Assembly (NCBI GenBank): GCA_018524725.1
Contig: JAEUWP010000062.1
Coordinates: 1 to 64,000, forward strand
Length of the DNA stretch: 64,000 nt
From: Podaxis mareebaensis
Lineage: Eukaryota > Basidiomycota > Agaricomycetes > Agaricales > Agaricaceae
Direction: 5' to 3'
Shown piece by piece: positions 52,690 to 63,853 of this stretch. The notes under the pieces are model-generated. The model was not told the DNA's origin, did not search any database, and was given only the letters and a program-made list of their open reading frames with translations. Each line of letters starts with the position of its first letter. The first letter of the stretch is position 1. The position numbers were made by a program, and so were the translations under genes.

Positions 52690-54327
52690 CTACCTATAAC
52701 AGGTGTCGACTTCTGTGAGGCATTGCTTGGATTGGTTTTGAATGGGGATGTTGTTGGTAGTGACGTGTCGTCCTTCAGTCTGCTTCATGATGGGGTTGAA
52801 GGTATACTTGGTGGTGGTATTTTCTAACGCTCCATGATTGCAAGGAACAGGTCGAGGGATAAGGGTAAAGGCATCTTTGTACAACATATTCTGTCATCCT
52901 CTTTGGCTGAGAGTCAGAGCATTGGCAAGAAACCGGACACGCTTCTTGGCTTCTTCATACGTAGGGCCGTTAACAGGGGATTGATATCGAGACAGGATGA
53001 CGGGAGTCTGAGGATGTTGAATGCACTGCCAAGAGTGGTGATTTTGTCCTTGACAGAAATGGCACATGTGGTTAGGACAGTCTGAAGTGATATGCCCTAT
53101 TCCTAAACAAAGCCAACAACCTTGTGTGTATACTCTGAGGAGATTGGGAGGAAGGAGTTTTGCAACAGTAAGAGGAAGAGTTCATCGTCAAATGTGGCAC
53201 TCCCAGTTGGGGTATTTGGAGAGGGGATTCAGTTCTCCTTGCAGAGTCAAGACGTTTATGAGGGTTGGTAGGTTCGGGTAGGTGGCAATGTCAGGCTTCT
53301 GTTTGACTGAAGCCTTAGCTCGAGACTGAAGGGTCTCTGGGATGAATGGGTCAGTTCATGTTCAGTGGGAATAGGCTTTTCCCTCAGCAACAAGGATTCC
53401 TCGATTTCATTGATATTGCCAGGGATAGTTCTCTGGTGTAACTCATGTTCGGCTTCCAGTATTTGTTGCACTGGACTCTTGAGACTGAGATACTCAATCC
53501 ATCTCTGCACATTGGGCATGAGTGGAGGAGGAGGGGTTTGAGGCAGAAGAGTGTGCTATGGTGTGCTTGCTTCCATACTGTTGATGGAGCGAGGCGATGA
53601 AGGTGGGGGTCTCTGCTGTCGAGGCAGTGGTGAGGAAGGTACACACCTGTCTGATGAGGTTCTTTGTGTATTGGACCTGATGCTGTGTTTGATACTGCAA
53701 AGCGACATTGTAGAGGGGTCGTGCTGCTTGGGTAGCTGCATCTCAGAAATTAAACCATAGCTCATCTCTTGGTTCCAGAGCTGGTGGGTTCCAGCTTCGT
53801 GGGTCTGTGAGTACATCGGCTGCACTTGGATAACCAGTGGCCTGGGTGAGGGAGGTAGCGGTCTAGTAGATATTACTCGAGGAGTTATATGGATGGGAGA
53901 TATCAGTCAGATTTCCAGATGTTTATGGGTCCAGCACTCAATGGTGTTGTCCCGATGGATGACAATCTGGGTTCCTTTGGGGAGTGGTGGCAAGGGCTTG
54001 TTGAAGGAAATTCTGATAGTTTTCATCTTCTGGAACAGTCGTTGTGTGGTTTGGAAGACTGGCATGTGGTGGATCGGAGGTAGGTGTCGTAGATGCTGGA
54101 TGATGGTATGTATGTTGATGGAACAGGTTGGTACTAGTGATTGGGGATGGTTCACTCTGGATGGTAGTGAACTCGAGGTGGTCTGAGGGAGACGTCACGA
54201 CATAGTCACTGTCAGATCCTCTGGTTGGAGAGTCTCTGTGGAGGAGCTCTGTGAAGCTTTCTGTTCTGGACGTCGCTGGCTCGATGGTGGCATAATTGTT
54301 GACAGAAAAGGAGCTAGCATTTGACAT
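52690..54327 (-). pseudogene. Chromovirus ORF3 with two CCHC zinc knuckles
   Basis: Starts with the ATG at 54,327, overlapping the end of pol (stop 54,314) in another frame. The N-terminal ~130 residues are Ser/Thr-rich and disordered (MSNASSFSVNNYATIEPATS). The middle part has helical segments (TKNLIRQVCTFLTTASTAET; RWIEYLSLKSPVQQILEAEH). Two tandem knuckles follow near 53,060-53,130: CWLCLGIGHITSDC and CHFCQGQNHHSWQC, both CX2CX4HX4C. The last 130 residues are soluble and end at TAG, 52,690-52,692. At least two frameshifts and several stops, mostly TGA, break it. A nucleic-acid-binding role is inference; the 5' gag already supplies one knuckle. I do not recognise the family. Confidence 0.7.
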
Positions 54328-57300
54328 GAGTGAGTTTAGAAGTGGCAAGTTTTTGGAATGGAGGAATGAAATGTCTCTTCTTATATTCTATCAAGATTTT
54401 TGAAGCGTTCCTTGTCAAGTTTTCTTCGTCTTCCCAAGTGTTGTCTGAATTCGGATAACCTTTCCAGTGGACGAGATAGGCAGTTTGGCTTCAGCGAATT
54501 TTGTGGTTAATTATAGATTCAATTTCGTACTCTTCTTCTCCATCTATTAACTCCGGTTGAGACGGTTCAGGTTCAGAGATATTCTGGTCAGTCTTCTTGT
54601 ATCATTTCAAGAGAGAGACGTGGAATGTGGGATGAAGTTTCCATGTGGTAGGTAGGGCGAGTTCATATGCGAGTGGTCCTTTTCATTTCTTGACAGTAAA
54701 GGGGCCATATCTTCAGGGATGAATCTTCGCTTTCTGTTCCTGCAGAGGGAGGTTTCTAGCATCTAACCAAACTTTGTCACCTTTCTTGTATGTCTCAGTT
54801 TGAGGCGTTCTTCAGGCGATCATTCATTTAGCGTTTTCCTTCATGACTTCTGTGGCATTGCATCAGGATTGATCTATGTCAAATAGTCATTTGTTCAATG
54901 CAGGGGCATTGGTTTGGATGAGGAGTTCAGGGATAGGGGGAGGATTGTATCTGTAGAGGAGCTTGAATGGCGTCTTCTCATTTCTGGCATGCATGGTTGA
55001 GTTATACTTGTATTTGAAGTGTGACAGTTTGTCAGCCCATGACTTGGGATCTTTGTAGCAATACTTCAATAGGTATACTTCGAGTTCCTGGTGCGATCTT
55101 TCTGTTGCTCCATCTGACTGAGGGTGATAAGCAGTGGATAGTTGTAAGTCGATACCTAGGGCAGAATAAAATGCTTTAGCAGCTTTCCCTGCCCATCTTG
55201 GATCTTGATCTGCTACAATTGAGGCAGGAATTCCACAGCATGGATAGAAGTGCTTTGTAAGCAAAGTGGCTATGTCTTTGAAGGTCACCATTTTCGTAGT
55301 CGGTAGTACTAGTATCCCCTTTGTAAGTCTGCGGTCCACCACAGACAATATGGTGTCATAGCCTTCTGCGGTCTCAGGTAGACCTGTGACAAGGTCCATG
55401 GACACATCTGTGAAGGGATGTAATAATGGTGATGGCTCCAGGGGGTGAAGGGAAGGGTGATTGGGTCTTCTGTCAATATTAAATTGTTGACAGATATGGC
55501 AGCCTGTAACGTAATTTCAAACGAAGTCTCAAAGGCCTGGCCAATCAGTTTCTGTGCGAACTTGGCGAATTGTTTCATCAATGCCTGGGTGTCCTGCAGA
55601 GTGATGATCGTGATGTCACGTGAGGATCTTGCATTTTTCATCTAACAATGGTTGTGATATGGAAGATGATTGTGGTGCAGTCTGGAGTGATGGTGATGGA
55701 GGTAATGTACCATCTGCTGTGATAGCATCGACAAAGAGTTCTTTCAGGAGGAGGACTATCGATGTTCTCTTTTGACTTGTTGACTTTGTGGTCTGGTTGT
55801 CTAGAGAGTGTGTCAGCGACTGGTATTGCCTTGCCTGGATAATGTTTGATGCAGAATTTGTATTCCTGCAGTTCAACCCAGGTTCAGACGTGTCATTTCG
55901 ATAGTTTTCTGGCATCTTGCCAGTGTCAGAGGTTGTCATGATCCGATCAAACTTTGATTTTGTAGGGAGTGGAGTGTAGGTAGTGGCACCATTCATCAAA
56001 GGCTTGCTTGATTGCCAGGAGTTCCTTATTGGGTGTGGCATAGTTTCGCTCTGTTGGGGTTAATGACTTTGATTGGAATGCACATGGGTGTTCATTTCCA
56101 TTGTCATCTTTTTGGATAAGTACTCCACCAGTGGCATAATCAGAAGCATCAGTCTTGACGATGAAAGGTCTAGACATATCTGGTGTGCGAAGGAGGGGTT
56201 CTTTCTGGAAGGTCTCCTTCAAGGCTGTGAATGCATGGTCTGCAGCATCGTTCCATTCGAAATTCTGGTTCTTTCAGAGGAGTGCATTGAGAGGGGCGCA
56301 TAGATGGGAATAGTGATGTATGAATTTCCTATAAAAGTTAGCAAAGCCGATAAATTTCCATACATCTCGGACACATTTCAGTCTAGGCCAATCTTTGATA
56401 CCAGCCAGTTTGTCTTTCGACATTCTGATCTGATTATGAGAGATGTTCATCCCAAGATATTCAACAGATGTCTGTTCGAATTTACACTTCTTGGGTTTGA
56501 CGTAGAGATCATTCTCTCTCAGCCTCTTCAGAACTTCACAAGTTTCTTTTTGCAAAGAAGAGAGGTCATCAGAGAAAATAAGGATATCATCCATGTAGAC
56601 AATGACTGTGGTGCATCTGGGCTTGTCTATCAGGTCATGAAAGATATGGTCCATCATTGCTTGGAATGTGGCCAGACTGTTAGTCATTCCAAAGAACATG
56701 ACGTTTGGTTCGAAAAGACCAAAAGGGGTTCGGAAGGCGCCTTTCCATTGGTCACCTTCTCAAATGTGGATATTGTTATATCCTGCACAAATATTGAGAG
56801 TAGTGAAATACTTGGCGCCCTTGAGGCGATCTAGTATTCCAGAAATAGAAGGAATAGGATATGCATTTTTCACCGTGAACTGGTTCAAATGTTTGTAGTC
56901 TTGAACAGGTTGCAGCTTTCCATCTTTCTTCGATATGAAGAAGAATGGTGTGGCTTGCAGGCTTTTGGACTTCCTGATGTAACCTTTTCATTGGTTGTCA
57001 TCTAAGAATTGCTTTAACTCTAACAGTTCATTGTCTGTCAAGTGGTACAATTTAGCTGCTTCGGGTTTAAAGTCTGGTTTTAGGTCAATCTTGTGATCAT
57101 ATGGTCATGAAGGAGGATATCTTTCTGATTCCTTTTCACTGAATAGGTTTAGGTAATCCCAATAAACTTTTAGGACGATGTCCTTCGGATCCACTGACTT
57201 CTTTGAGCTGTGGTATGCCTGATAGGACTTCTGTGCTTCTGAGATCTTGGTGTTGATCTCTAGAGTGGCATGCGCTAGGTCAAGCTGTGCTTCATAATTG

Positions 57301-58045
57301 AGTCTAGCTTTCCTGCGGATGGAGTGTGGAACATTCTCAGTTGCCTTTTCGGCTAACTGGATATGGTCGATCTGGATCTCATTTTTGGTATCCATTTTAT
57401 TGACATTTATAGCAGGGATCTTAGATCTCCTGTTTCGCCATCGAAAGGTATGTTTCATCCAATTGATGTCAGGGTTGTGTTTCTCGAGAAACGGGAGGCC
57501 GATGATCATTGGTCACTCTCCAATTTCTGCAACATAGCAAGTAACATCTATGTCATGATTATCTATGTGTAGCTGCAATTCTGCTTGTGCAGTAATGGCA
57601 TGTCCTACGTTCATAGTACCATCGACATTTCACACAGGTATTGGTTTAGTCAAGGGTATTGTTCTTAACCCAAGCTGTTGAATGGTCGAGGGAGAGACGA
57701 AGTCTCCTTGAGCACTGCTGTCAAGTAGTGGGTAAATAGTAGCAACTGTGGAGGAATTCGGATTCTTTAGTATGGCCGGGATATACAGGGATTTGTTGTT
57801 GGTTGATGCTGACAAACAGATTTCAGCTATCATTGGCTCAGTAGAAGAGTGGGTAGTCAAAGTCTGGTCTGAGTTTAGATCTGTAACCGGTACAGGAGGT
57901 TCTCTAGACAGTTTCCTACTTTCTATTTTATGAGCGAGATATTTTTGAGTGGTCCAACAAGAGTCATAATGGTTCTGTATATCGAAAGGAGGTTCAAAGT
58001 TCATACTAGAATTCGAAAGCTTGGGAGGACTCAGAGGCGTTGCCT
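54314..58045 (-). pseudogene. Chromovirus pol: protease, RT, RNase H, integrase, chromodomain
   Basis: Lies in the -1 frame relative to gag. In order: aspartic protease (PLLDSSAQGDFVS, with Ser where Gly is usual; IIGLPFLEKHNPDINW), reverse transcriptase (FFISKKDGKLQPVQDY; FFGMTNSLATFQAMMD; VIVYMDDILIFS), RNase H (VKTDASDYATGGVLIQKDD; PNKELLAIKQAFDEW), HHCC zinc finger, integrase (DLVTGLPETAEGYDTI; STAYHPQSDGATERSHQELE) and a chromodomain (AYLVHWKGYPNSDNTWEDEE, about 54,400-54,480). TGA codons replace expected Arg codons in many places (for example 56,274-56,276). A one-base frameshift near 55,750-55,800 separates RNase H from integrase. No standard slippery heptamer was found at the gag-pol junction. 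Confidence 0.9.
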
Positions 58046-60397
58046 CTACTCTGGTCCTTGCGGAAAAGACTGTTGTTCTTCTTCGACGATTTTGGCCATT
58101 GCATGATTAGCCAGTTCATTCTGATCTTCAGCAGTCATTTCAGTGAAAGCAACTTTGATCGCATTGAGGGTGTTAAGACGGGATGAGGAAGGATTAGAAG
58201 AAGAAGAGGAAGGGGAAGGACGTGGTCGATTTGAGGGGGAGGAAGAAGTTGAGGCTGAAGGCCAAGAGGAGGGTTGTTTTCCTTTCTGGAAATGTCTCTG
58301 ATTCATCAGGGATTGTCGGTTTCTTCGAAGGGGGCATGAACACGCCCAGTGGTTCATGTTACCACAGGTGATGCATGCTCCTCATTTCATTCGATCTCGT
58401 TGTCGATCTGTCAGGATGGCGTTTACTGAGATGCCTTGTTTGGCATAGTTGTCTTCTTTGTCCAAGGAAAAATCAGGGACTTCTTCTTCGTCTCTGGAAG
58501 AGAATTCTTCGAGTGCATCGATATCCATGGGTTTGCCTGGTGGGAGTCAGTGCTCTTTGTAGACAAACTTATTTCGAGGGGTATCGTTGAAAGCATCATT
58601 AAAATAAGATAGCTGGGAAGGGGGTCCTCTACCAGTCTTATGCATTTGGTATTGCTGGAAGTTGTTAATGATCCTAGCAATGTCAGCTTGCCATTGGGCG
58701 TAGGTAGTGGGAGGTTGGGTCGTTAAGTAGAGTTGTCACTGTACCCAGTCAGGAATAGAGTCAACATAGAGATGGACTTTGTGGTTGTCATCAGTGATGT
58801 TCACTTGATTCAAGAGGTAAGTAAACATCTGGTTGAAGACAGCAATGTCTGTCTTGGAAATGTTGAGATGAGCACATCAAAGCTTCTCTGTAGCTTGCAT
58901 TGCTTCAATCTTCGGTTTGAAGTGGTCTTCAAGTTGGATGTTGAAATCATCCCAAGTACCATACTCATAGGCATTGTTGGTGGTATTCCACTTTTCTTTC
59001 ATGAAAGCATTGTGGAATCCAGCAGTGTTGCCTTTGGTCATGTACTGGAGAGTATAAAGGATTTTCTTTTGGTCATCGATGTTATTCTGTGCATTTTGAA
59101 ATGTGGCTCGATGGTCATCAAAGACGAGTTGAAGTTGATCCTGGAATGTCTGGAAGTTACGAGGTTCACCGTCGAATGGTTGGATCTTCGGGGCTTTGGG
59201 TGTGGCCATGGCTGCATTCTGTTGGTGAGTGGGTGGTCCATGAGGTGGGTTAGGAGGAGGAGGTGGAGATGGTAGTTGATTAAATGGAGTCAAGGTCGAT
59301 GATGTAGTACCTGGTACTCTCAGTGTCAGATGAGTCAGTCTCTGTGGGTGTGTCTGATCAATAGGTAACTCTGGCCTCTGCATCTCTGTAATAGATCGGC
59401 TTGGAGGTATAGTATCGGTCAGCATTGGGGTTTGGGATGAATACGATGGTGACTCGTTGGTTCCAAAGGTATCAGAGGTTTGGGTAATGGGTACTGAGAG
59501 TAAAGTTTGTGTCTCTGGGTACCTCAAGGAAGGCTGTGTATCCGGTCCTAGCCACGAGTGCGGAGATAGGGGCAAAGGTGTATCGATCTGAGTCTCAGGT
59601 TGTACACTCATTGCAGATGCAAATGTAGAACTCTGTGATTCTGACTGCTCGGTTAGCAATGTGGTACACCTGTGCGAAACAGCTCGGATGGTGTTGGTTG
59701 GGATTGGTTCTGGGGTTGACAGTCGAGTTGAATGATATGATGGTGGTTCGATAGTTTGGAACCGTTGCAGTGGGTTCGAGGGTTCAGACTCTCTGGTAGC
59801 CGTCCACTCGGCTAAAGGGGAGGTGGTTGAGGTAGTAGTTAAGGGAAGGGGTACCAGTGTAGTTGTGCACTGACGATGGCTCAAATGGCATTCAAAGGCT
59901 CTAAGGAGTGCTTCAGCTTGGTCGATCTCTCGAGGGGAACCTGTCCAATGGAGATGTAGACTCTGAGCCTGCTTGGCTTGTTGGAAGCGTTCTTCAAACT
60001 GTGCGAAGAGAGTGGGATATTCAACAAAAGTGGGAAGGGTTTCAAACTGCCAGCTGTGCTGGAGCTTGTAGCAAAGGAGGATGTCAGTGTCTTGGTAAAC
60101 ACCAAGTGGAGATTTGGGAAGTTCTGCTTTGCCTTCTCGTGAATAACAGAGGGTATAGTAGACTCCTAGTAGCTCTCGTTTTGTGTAGGATTTGCCATCG
60201 ATAAGGATTATATTCTCTGTACTGTAGGTGTAATTGTCAAGTCAATTTCAAAAGTCACTCTCAGAGCGTGCTCTCTGAAGGAGGTTTTGGAGTTCTGTGA
60301 AGCGGGAGTCAGAGAAAGGTCGGTAGGAAGGAGGAGGGAGTCGAGGATATGGATTAGATGGTGTACACCTGGTAATAGGCAGGGGTAGATGAGACAT
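58046..60397 (-). pseudogene. Chromovirus gag
   Basis: One frame from the ATG at 60,397 (MSHLPLPITRCTPSNPY) to TAG at 58,046-58,048, about 783 codons. Landmarks: ENIILIDGKSYTKRELLGVY and LHWTGSPREIDQAEALLRAF near the N-terminus, a long Pro/Ser/Thr-rich region, then a capsid-like part (IQPFDGEPRNFQTFQDQLQL) and one CCHC knuckle (CITCGNMNHWACSC, about 58,330-58,370). Several TGA stops sit where Arg is expected (for example after DF, ATEKL, WVQ, KEH, RMK). Gag would package the RNA and form the particle. Confidence 0.85.
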
Positions 60398-60512
60398 GTT
60401 GGATGACAGTCCAGACAAAAGGTCGGAGGGTGCTCCACTGAAGTTATCTTGCAGGAGACTTGGGTCAACTCATAGCCATGAGGACAAAAGAGAAGGAAAG
60501 GAGTGGAAGTGG

Positions 60513-60523
60513 AGCTTTACGAT
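60513..60523 (-). promoter_or_regulatory. Candidate self-primed primer-binding site
   Basis: Read on minus, ATCGTAAAGCT lies two bases after the 5' LTR. Its exact complement, AGCTTTACGAT, stands at the predicted transcript start in the 3' LTR (52,304-52,314). In the 5' LTR (60,821-60,831) one CG has become CA. This is the arrangement of self-priming Tf1/sushi elements. Confidence 0.65.
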
Positions 60524-60525
60524 TC

Positions 60526-61172
60526 TGTTATGTAGAGACGGTTTCTACACGTCGTCTCAGTGCGGAGAGATACTGTCCTAAGACACCCCAACACTATTAA
60601 GTTCCTAAAGTGGAATGCCCATCTGTTCTCTGGAGAGAACTAGAGGCTGGTCGGCAATCTCGTAGGGACTGCCTAGGGAGAGATACAACTTGTAAGGTCG
60701 CAGGCTACTCTGTAGGTTTAGCTGTTATGCCAGTTATCCTGTCGAGGCAGGTAGAGCTCTCATGTAGCAAGAAGATAAAGCGGAAGACAGTCCTCACTAT
60801 TCTTGCACTATGTACAAATGATCATAAAGCTAAGTTCTACTTACTTTATGAGCTATCTAAATATGAAGGCGATTGCTATTCTATGTGTCCTCAAGGAGAA
60901 TCTTCATAGTTACTCCAGTACTCTAAGTATAGAAGACTGAGCCTGAGGTAAGATGAGATCTTCGGGAGGCAAGCTATTATTACACAACATATCACTGAGC
61001 CCGAGTGCTAAACATAGTACATCTTCGGAAGCTCCGAGGTGGGGCCAAAGTTGCAATGGAAGGCAGGTCAAGATGGACACTTGGAGTCAGGAGGCAGAGA
61101 GGTGGTTGACAAGCAATGAGGCAGGAATGTGAAAGAGGCATGGAAGACAGTGGAAACAAGAGGAGTGTAACA
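60526..61172 (-). repeat. Chromovirus 5' LTR
   Basis: 647 bp, the same length as the other LTR. Almost all differences from it are transitions at former CpG sites, in both directions. The predicted transcript start is 60,831, with TATTTA about 32 bases upstream. Confidence 0.92.
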
Positions 61173-61177
61173 TTCCA
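61173..61177. repeat. Target-site duplication of chromovirus, right copy (TTCCA)
   Basis: Matches 52,004-52,008. Confidence 0.85.
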
Positions 61178-63050
61178 GGCCATGAAGAATGGGGCATAGT
61201 CAGGACCTCCACTGTACATAGGGATTATGGTGCCTCAATAGGTAGCACTGGTGTTGCTGTGCTTCTTGATTAGGACTTGTAGTATCTGCTTCCAGTAATC
61301 TTTATCTTCTTTACCATGTTTCTTCAAAGTTCTGAATGGAACAGAGGGTACACATGGTTTGACTCTTGCAGGCCCAGTACAACTTTCCTGAGTATGTGTT
61401 TCAGGGTGAAATCATATTCTTGCAGCTTCAGATACCAGTGTATTTGTCTCATGTTGATTCATCAGGGTGATTGGAAGTATTCCAGGTTCTTGTGACCAGT
61501 CCAGACCTTGAATGTCTCCCTCACTTTGAGTAGGTATTGTCTCCATGTCTTCAATACTTTGACAATTGCAAGGAGTTCCCTGTCATAGATCTCATAGTTG
61601 TATTTTGTAGGTGATAGCATGATGGCATATTTGGATACATTAATTTCCACTCTGAATTTTCTGTTGTCTTGGGGAAGTACCAATACTGGCTCTTCTGTGA
61701 TGCATTGCTTCAGCTTGTCAAATGTCTTCTGCTGGATTTCTCCCAATTCCCATGGTTGACCTCCCTTCAGTCTGTGTAGGAGTCCTGCAATGTTGCTGAA
61801 TCCTTTGATAAATTGCCAGTAGAAGTTTGTGAAGCCTAAGAAGCTCTTGATGTCCTTGACTGTAGTTGGTGTGGACCAGTTCTTGACTGCTGCAATTTTC
61901 TCTTCCTCCATTTTGACCTTTCTATCTCCTACCACCATTCTGAGTATGGGTATTTCTTTTGCATTGAATATGCACTTGGACCATTTGAGGTATAGTTTGT
62001 ACTTGTCTATGATTTTGAGGAAATGTATTGTCTGTTCTTCAAGTCCTTGTTGTGTCCTGCCAGGGATGATGAGGTCATCCCTGTAGTTGACCAATATGCC
62101 CTCTTATAGTAGTTCTCAGAAGACTGTATTCATCATCCTTTAGAATGTTCCTGGGGAGTTGTACAGTCCAAAGAACATGACTGTGAACTTGAATCATCCT
62201 TCATTTGTCAGGAATGCTGCCTTCTATTCATCACCTTCCTTGATGTGTATGTTGTTATATCCCCATATAATGTCTAGTTTGTTGAAATACTTGGCATCCT
62301 TCAATTTGTCAATGATTTTGCCAATTAGTAGTAGTAGTGTCTTGTTCTTGATTGTGACACTGTTGAGCTTCCAATAGTCCTGTACCAGTCATTTGGATCC
62401 ATCCTTCTTTGGAATGAAGAAGCATAGTAATACATAGGGAGATTTTGATGGTTGGATTTGTCCTGATGTGAAGTTCTCTTTAATGAATTTGTGGAGTTTT
62501 TCCTTTTCCTTGACTGTTGTGGGGTAAACCTTTGCTGGTAGTTCTTGTGGGCTTTCTTCCATAAGGTTGATCTTGTGGTCCCATTCTATGTGATCATAGC
62601 CTATTGAAATTCTTCTTGTTGAATAGATGCATGTAGGTCCTAATGTAGCTCAGTAAGTCTGTTTCATTTGTTTTGTCTGATACCTTTTCTTCCTGTGTCT
62701 GTGTTCTGTTTCTCTGTAGTCTTAGTATGTCAATAGTTTCATATTCAATCTTGCACTTGGATGGACATCTTGTAAATTTGATCTGTCTGCTGTTCCAGCC
62801 AACCTTGGAATTGTGTTTTGCCAGCCAGTCATGGCTTAAAAATATGTCTGCTGAGTCAATGTGTGAAATGACTGCCACTAGTTGTTCCTTGTATCCATTG
62901 ATGTCCATTTCCAATTCCATGTATTTTGTGATGTTTTGTCTCTTGTTACATGTCCCATCTGCATTATAGACTTCAAATAGTTTCTCCAGTTTCTTTGTTG
63001 GTATCTCATGTTCTTTGACTGCCTTCTTTGTAATGCAGGTGTCATGAACT
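61178..63050 (-). pseudogene. Ty3/gypsy element B pol fragment (protease end, RT, RNase H)
   Basis: Read on minus: protease-side segment (LFEVYNADGT; DIFLSHDWLAKHNSKVGW), RT (FFIPKKDGSK; VMFFGLYNSPGTF; NYRDDLIIPG, where YMDD is usual; FLGFTNFYWQFIKGFSNIAG) and RNase H (EINVSKYAIMLSP; YDRELLAIVKVLKTWRQYLL). Several stops interrupt it. After RNase H I find no integrase; the frame soon runs into the segment that continues at 52,003. So B is internally deleted as well as being split by the chromovirus. Its 5' side ends near 63,050 inside the protease region. Confidence 0.8.
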
Positions 63051-63853
63051 CACCCTGGCCATTCCATACCAATGCTATTTACTACACCCTTATCTATGAG
63101 CTTGGTCTCCCCAATGCCTCTCAAGGCATTACTACTGATACCACTGATTCTGCCAGCAACTCAACTCACTACTGCAATGAGGCTTTCACCAATCAATACC
63201 TCCCTGGCCACACATCTCTCTTCTCTAAAGACTGGCCAACCCTTGGCCCTCTCTTCTACTCCACTGACTGTATGATGACTGAGATACTGTGCATCACCTA
63301 GGAGAATACTTCCTTCATCTATGTCTTTGATCCTAATAGCCTATACATTCAAATGATTACCAATAACTTCAATTCATCCTGGGCCCATTGTTGGAAGATG
63401 ATCCCTTATACTAGAGAGCCACTTGTATTCCTCCATCCCTACATGATGTACCCACTAGAAGTTGTCCCTCATACTATCAAATATGAAGTCACACATGGGC
63501 TTTACTTTTGAGGAGTAGAAGTCTATTATATTGATCCCAACTCCAAGGATCCACCCTCCATCCCTCTGCAGCATACTCAACTCTCTCTACTCTTCAGCAT
63601 TGATTCCAATATCCCTGGTATTGATAAATCATCTTTAGAAGAACCCACCATTGCTCCACCTCCACCTCCACCTTACCCACCTCCCTATGTCACTGGAGAC
63701 ATCTCCTCATTATCATCATCATCATCACAGTCACCATGCCACAGCTCTATGGCTGAGTCAGAAGAATCTGACTCACCACTCATTAAGAACTTCACTATTC
63801 CCTCCTCTGTCTCATCTCCTAGCTTATTCACCTCCAATTCCTCTAATGGATAA
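63008..63853 (+). pseudogene. Unrecognised broken ORF, probably transposon-derived
   Basis: A plus-strand frame of about 280 codons with only two stops (TAG near 63,300; TGA near 63,510). It contains YYTLIYELGLPNASQGITTD, FVYVFDPNS-like and YIDPNSKDPPSIP segments, a run of Pro (APPPPPPYPPPY) and a Ser/Glu tail, ending TAA at 63,851-63,853. It abuts element B head to head. No homology is recognised; a gag-like or transposon ORF is inference. Confidence 0.4.

Larger units (their letters stand above)
52009..61172 (-). mobile_element. Complete Ty3/gypsy chromovirus, CpG-decayed
   Basis: 9,164 bp with two 647-bp LTRs, a 5-bp target duplication, a candidate self-priming site, a polypurine tract (AAAGGGGATGA, 52,656-52,666), gag, a pol ending in a chromodomain, and a third ORF. 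It is inserted in element B. Structurally full length, but every ORF carries stops and frameshifts, so it is not autonomous now. The TATA box and start site can be placed in the LTRs. Confidence 0.92.

Noticed and set aside
57950..58080. A programmed -1 slippery heptamer at the gag-pol overlap
   Set aside because: The frames fit -1, but no X-XXY-YYZ heptamer was found; decay may have altered it.
52009..61172. TGA as a sense codon (alternative genetic code)
   Set aside because: Genes in the middle compartment end at TGA normally; the in-frame TGA codons sit only in CpG-decayed elements.
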